Shown here piece after piece: positions 61,331 through 64,000 of a stretch of 64,000 nucleotides of DNA. Source of the stretch: Brachybacterium huguangmaarense. Lineage in GTDB: Bacteria; Actinomycetota; Actinomycetes; Actinomycetales; Dermabacteraceae. How positions within the stretch are numbered: position 1 is the stretch's first letter; every line of letters begins with the position of its first letter. The translations under genes and the position numbers were made by a program. Location of the stretch: assembly GCF_025725725.1 (NCBI RefSeq), contig NZ_CP107020.1, positions 2,790,001 to 2,854,000 of the forward strand, written 5' to 3'. The notes beneath the pieces are model-generated. The model had not been told where the DNA came from and did no database searches. It saw only the letters and a program-made list of their open reading frames with translations.

Positions 61331-61336
61331 ATTGTA
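61331..61336 (-). promoter_or_regulatory. Putative -10 box of the yebC-ruvCAB operon
   Basis: Minus-strand TACAAT, giving a ~130-nt leader. No -35 at standard spacing. Confidence 0.5.
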
Positions 61337-61402
61337 CGAGGGCGCTGTGCTCCCCCTGTCCACGTCCACCGAGGGTGGACGCGGCGCGGCCTGCCGCGGC
61401 CC

Positions 61403-62767
61403 TCACGAGGCGACGCGCTCCGGCGTGTCCGTGGGCGCCCCGGCCGGGGCCGGGCGGGCGACGGGGCGGGTCAGCGCATCGATCAGGCGGCGGTCGGAGG
61501 TGATCCGCTCGAGCAGGTCGCGCTCGTCGCGGCGGATCCGCTCGGTGCGGCGACGGGCGTGCCGGGCGCTGTTGCGATCCATCGCGAGTTGGACCGCGGC
61601 GCGGATCAGGTCGCGCATGGCGGTGCGGGCGTTGGCGCCGTGGCGCGCGGCCCACGCCTCGGCGCGGCGGCGCGAGCGCATCGAGAGCATCATCGTGACC
61701 TCGTCGGGCGTGAACCAGCCCGCGCGCCCGTAGGCGCTCAGCTGGCGACGCACGATCGTCCGCTCGCGCCATCGCAGCCACGCCATGATCGCCGCGAGGA
61801 TCAGGAAGATCGGGATCTGCACGATCGCGTAGTAGGTCAGGAAGCCCCGCAGCGGCTCCTCGGGGTCCACGTCGATGAAGAACGTCGCGCCGTTCCACAG
61901 GGCGTGCAGGCACATGCCGAGCGAGAGGCCGCCGATGCCGAGGCCGATGTACAGCGGCAGCGAGCGGCGCTCGGCGGCGATGCCGATCCCGAGGCCCGCG
62001 AGCGATGTGAAGCCGGCGTGCGCGAACGGCGACATGAGGCCGCGCATCAGGAAGGTCTGCCAGAACGCGGAGGTCTCCCCCGCCGCCTGCGACTGCGCGA
62101 AGGCCTGCCCGAAGTACAGGATGTTCTCGGTGAAGGCGAAGCCGCCCGCGATGAGCACGGCGTACACCACCCCGTCGAGGGGACCGGAGATGTAGCGCCG
62201 GCCAAACAGGAGGAGCACGAGCAGCCCGGCGGACTTCATCGACTCCTCGACGATCGGGGCCTGCACGACCGCGCCCAGGAACTGCGCGACATCGGCCTCG
62301 GTGTCCTCGCCGATCAGGGTGAGCTCGACGACCGTGCCGATGACGAGCGCGAGAGCGACGGACATGGCCGCTCCCCAGCCGAAGGCGAACAGGAGCGTGC
62401 TGCGGGGCTGGGGCGTGTAGCGGTCGAGCCACCACACGGCCGCCAGCACGATCGCGACGGGCACGAGCGCCGTCGTGAAGGCGACGAGCGCGGTGCCCGG
62501 CCCGATCTTCACGGCGACGTAGACGGACACGCCCGCCGCGATGAGCGCGAGCAGGGCGAAGCCGCCGATCCAGGCGGCCCGGCGGACCCAGGGCCTCCGT
62601 GCCCGCGCGGGCGCGGCCGGCCCCTCCCCCAGGCTGCCCGGGCCCCGCGGGTCGCTGCGGGCGACGTCGTACGCGTAGCGCCCCTCGTCACCCGGCACGG
62701 GAGGCGGCGGCCCGCCCGCGGCGCGGTCGCGCCCGGGGGCCGGGGGGATCGGGGGCGCGCCGCTCAC
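61403..62767 (-). CDS. PrsW family intramembrane metalloprotease
   Basis: A 454-residue membrane protein with about nine helices. It carries the PrsW/CAAX-like motifs: APIVEESMKSAGLLV (EExxK type), GFAFTENILYFG, SPFAHAGFTSLAGLGIG and CLHALWNGATF, whose Glu and His residues build the metal site within the membrane. Relatives cleave anti-sigma factors or act on small membrane proteins; the substrate here is unknown. A ~70-residue Pro/Arg-rich N-terminus and a ~130-residue Arg-rich cytoplasmic C-terminus flank the core. The GTG start overlaps the stop of the upstream phosphatidyltransferase gene as GTGA. Confidence 0.9.
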   Translation of the reverse strand: MSGAPPIPPAPGRDRAAGGPPPPVPGDEGRYAYDVARSDPRGPGSLGEGPAAPARARRPWVRRAAWIGGFALLALIAAGVSVYVAVKIGPGTALVAFTTALVPVAIVLAAVWWLDRYTPQPRSTLLFAFGWGAAMSVALALVIGTVVELTLIGEDTEADVAQFLGAVVQAPIVEESMKSAGLLVLLLFGRRYISGPLDGVVYAVLIAGGFAFTENILYFGQAFAQSQAAGETSAFWQTFLMRGLMSPFAHAGFTSLAGLGIGIAAERRSLPLYIGLGIGGLSLGMCLHALWNGATFFIDVDPEEPLRGFLTYYAIVQIPIFLILAAIMAWLRWRERTIVRRQLSAYGRAGWFTPDEVTMMLSMRSRRRAEAWAARHGANARTAMRDLIRAAVQLAMDRNSARHARRRTERIRRDERDLLERITSDRRLIDALTRPVARPAPAGAPTDTPERVAS

Positions 62768-63402
62768 GGCGAGACCTGCACGTCCGGGGCGGGCCGGCCC
62801 TGGCGATGGACCTCGACCATGCGCTGACCCACGGTCCACGCGCTCCCGGCGACCAGGATCGCCATCGCGACGAGCATCGTCCACGGCCCTACGAGCCCGG
62901 CCAGGAACGTGCCGATGAGGATCACGACGAACCGGTCGGCGCGTTCCATGAGACCGACGTCGGCGGTCATGCCGAGGGACTGCGCGCGCGCCTTGGCGTA
63001 GGACACGGCCGCGCCGAGCACGACCGCGGCGAGCGCGAGCACGCCGCACGCGATGGTGAGCGGGCCGCGATCGGCGACGGCGAGGTAGTGGACGGCCAGG
63101 GCGCCCAGCACGACCCCGTCGGCGATGCGGTCGAGGGTCGAGTCGAGGAAGGCGCCCCATGGGCTCGAGGTGCCCGTCATGCGTGCGACCAGGCCGTCGA
63201 GGCTGTCGGCGAGCACCACGAGCGTCAGCACGATCGGGCCGATCACGAGGTGGCCGGGGATCAGCAGCACGAGCGCGAGCACGCACGTGAGGATCGTGCC
63301 GGTCCAGGTGATGAGGTCGGGTGTGATGTGCCAGCGCACGAGCATGCGTGCGACGGGCGAGAACGCCGTGCCGACCGCGGGGCGGGCCTCGCGTCCGAGC
63401 AT
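62764..63402 (-). CDS. pgsA: CDP-alcohol phosphatidyltransferase (phosphatidylinositol phosphate synthase-like)
   Basis: A 212-residue membrane enzyme with about six helices. The full CDP-alcohol signature D-x2-DG-x2-AR-x8-G-x3-D-x3-D is present, from DSLDGLVAR to FLDSTLD near residue 70. In actinobacteria the member beside a HIT gene makes phosphatidylinositol phosphate from CDP-diacylglycerol and inositol phosphate (PgsA1, Rv2612c of M. tuberculosis). Position supports that substrate; sequence alone does not fix it. Its ATG shares one base with the HIT gene's stop (TGATG), so translation is coupled. Confidence 0.9.
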   Translation of the reverse strand: MLGREARPAVGTAFSPVARMLVRWHITPDLITWTGTILTCVLALVLLIPGHLVIGPIVLTLVVLADSLDGLVARMTGTSSPWGAFLDSTLDRIADGVVLGALAVHYLAVADRGPLTIACGVLALAAVVLGAAVSYAKARAQSLGMTADVGLMERADRFVVILIGTFLAGLVGPWTMLVAMAILVAGSAWTVGQRMVEVHRQGRPAPDVQVSP

Positions 63403-63995
63403 CAGGCCCCCCTCCCCTCGCCGCCGGGCTCCGGCCATGCTTCGGCGTACTGGCGGCGCGTGTCGGCCAGGAGGATCGGGAGGGCCTTGGTCCGCCCGAC
63501 GATCGGCAGGAAGTTCGCGTCGCCCTCCCAGCGGGGCACGACGTGCTGGTGCAGGTGGGCGGCGATCCCGGCGCCGGCCACCGCGCCCTGGTTCATGCCC
63601 AGGTTGAAGCCGGCGGGCCCGCTCACCTCGCGGATCACGCGCATCGCGGTGCGGGTCAGCTCGGCCACCTCGAGCACCTCGTCCTGCGTCAGCTCCGTGT
63701 AGTCGGCGACGTGGCGGTACGGGCACACGAGCAGGTGCCCGCTGTTGTAGGGGAACAGGTTGAGGATCACGAAGGCGGTGCTCCCGCGGTGGACGATGAG
63801 GGCGTCCTCGTCCGAGCGCTGCGGCCCGGCGCAGAAGGGGCACTGCTCGGCGTCCAAGGGATCGGCCGGCTTGCCCTCGCCCTGGATGTAGACCATCCGG
63901 TGCGGCGTCCACAGCCGCTCGAGGCCGTCGGGCTCTCCGGGGAAGTCGCCCGCCGCGTCGATCCGCACGTGCTCGTCGCTCCCGGGGGCGCTCAC
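63402..63995 (-). CDS. HIT domain protein (Ap4A phosphorylase-like)
   Basis: A 197-residue histidine-triad nucleotide hydrolase/phosphorylase. The triad HLHQHVVPRW lies near residue 145; CPFCAG near residue 52 may be a zinc-linked pair; NLFPYNSGHLLVCPYRHVADYTEL is the nucleotide-binding strand region. Its counterpart Rv2613c cleaves diadenosine tetraphosphate by phosphorolysis. GTG start at 63995, 5 nt from the window edge. In M. tuberculosis the next gene upstream is thrS, but it cannot be seen here. Confidence 0.92.
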   Translation of the reverse strand: MSAPGSDEHVRIDAAGDFPGEPDGLERLWTPHRMVYIQGEGKPADPLDAEQCPFCAGPQRSDEDALIVHRGSTAFVILNLFPYNSGHLLVCPYRHVADYTELTQDEVLEVAELTRTAMRVIREVSGPAGFNLGMNQGAVAGAGIAAHLHQHVVPRWEGDANFLPIVGRTKALPILLADTRRQYAEAWPEPGGEGRGA

Positions 63996-64000
63996 ACCTG

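Noticed and set aside
1-64000. CRISPR arrays, insertion sequences, prophage or integrase genes
   Set aside because: I saw no regularly spaced repeats, transposase or integrase motifs, or terminal repeats with target duplications. The one long palindrome has no transposase nearby.

Overview
The window is very GC-rich and carries only high-GC Gram-positive (actinobacterial) gene families: an HrdB-type principal sigma factor, DUF3043, DUF4192, DUF5998 and DUF7455 proteins, a class II DAHP synthase, an actinobacterial qcrCAB/ctaCDEF respiratory set, and a phosphatidylinositol-phosphate-synthase-like enzyme beside a HIT protein. Start codons are often GTG, and many genes have a TAnnnT-type -10 box only 6-7 nt before the start codon, which points to leaderless mRNAs. 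The best guess is a Micrococcales genome, possibly Dermabacteraceae/Brachybacterium-like; the genus is inference. Almost everything is conserved chromosomal core. I see no rRNA, tRNA, CRISPR array, insertion sequence or prophage.

Region 1 (0-17.4 kb) is the hrdB/topoisomerase IV neighbourhood, in an arrangement like that of Streptomyces: an alkaline-phosphatase-superfamily protein, DUF5998 and a GNAT/acyl-CoA-synthetase fusion (one minus-strand operon), parC, a membrane protein, a hexose-6-phosphate mutarotase, hisF, parE, a DUF7455 zinc-ribbon-like protein, a GNAT enzyme, the principal sigma factor, a universal stress protein, metX and a DUF4192 protein.

Region 2 (17.5-40.6 kb) follows the gene order of Mycobacterium tuberculosis Rv2173 to Rv2204c: polyprenyl synthase, Rv2175c-like DNA-binding protein, a PknL-like PASTA kinase, class II DAHP synthase, PlsC acyltransferase, alpha/beta hydrolase, ROK glucokinase, FadD15-like acyl-CoA synthetase, exonuclease/GIY-YIG protein, Lrp-type sensor domain, trpD, ctaE-qcrC-qcrA-qcrB, then on the opposite strand ctaC-ctaD-ctaF and a HesB/ErpA Fe-S protein. 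Together ctaCDEF and qcrCAB encode the bc1-aa3 respiratory supercomplex. The qcrB-ctaF gap (35.3-36.9 kb) is the one accessory-looking stretch: two unrecognised genes, an AT-richer patch and a 54-bp perfect palindrome.

Region 3 (40.7-64 kb) holds an M20 dipeptidase and DUF3043, then a block resembling M. tuberculosis Rv2572c to Rv2613c: aspS, a DEAD-box helicase, trxA, hisS, a DUF349 protein, rel, apt, secF-secD-yajC, ruvB-ruvA-ruvC, yebC, a PrsW-like protease, a CDP-alcohol phosphatidyltransferase and a HIT protein. The work done here is translation, stringent response, Sec export, Holliday-junction processing and phosphoinositide lipid synthesis.

I did not find a clearly new biological system. 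The observations most worth checking are the palindrome and orphan genes between qcrB and ctaF, the GGAAT-N17-GTTATAAT promoter upstream of the principal sigma factor, the apparent loss of the phospho-histidine in the Pat-like fusion, an orphan AbiEi-like gene that overlaps the 3' end of rel, and the pervasive leaderless architecture.
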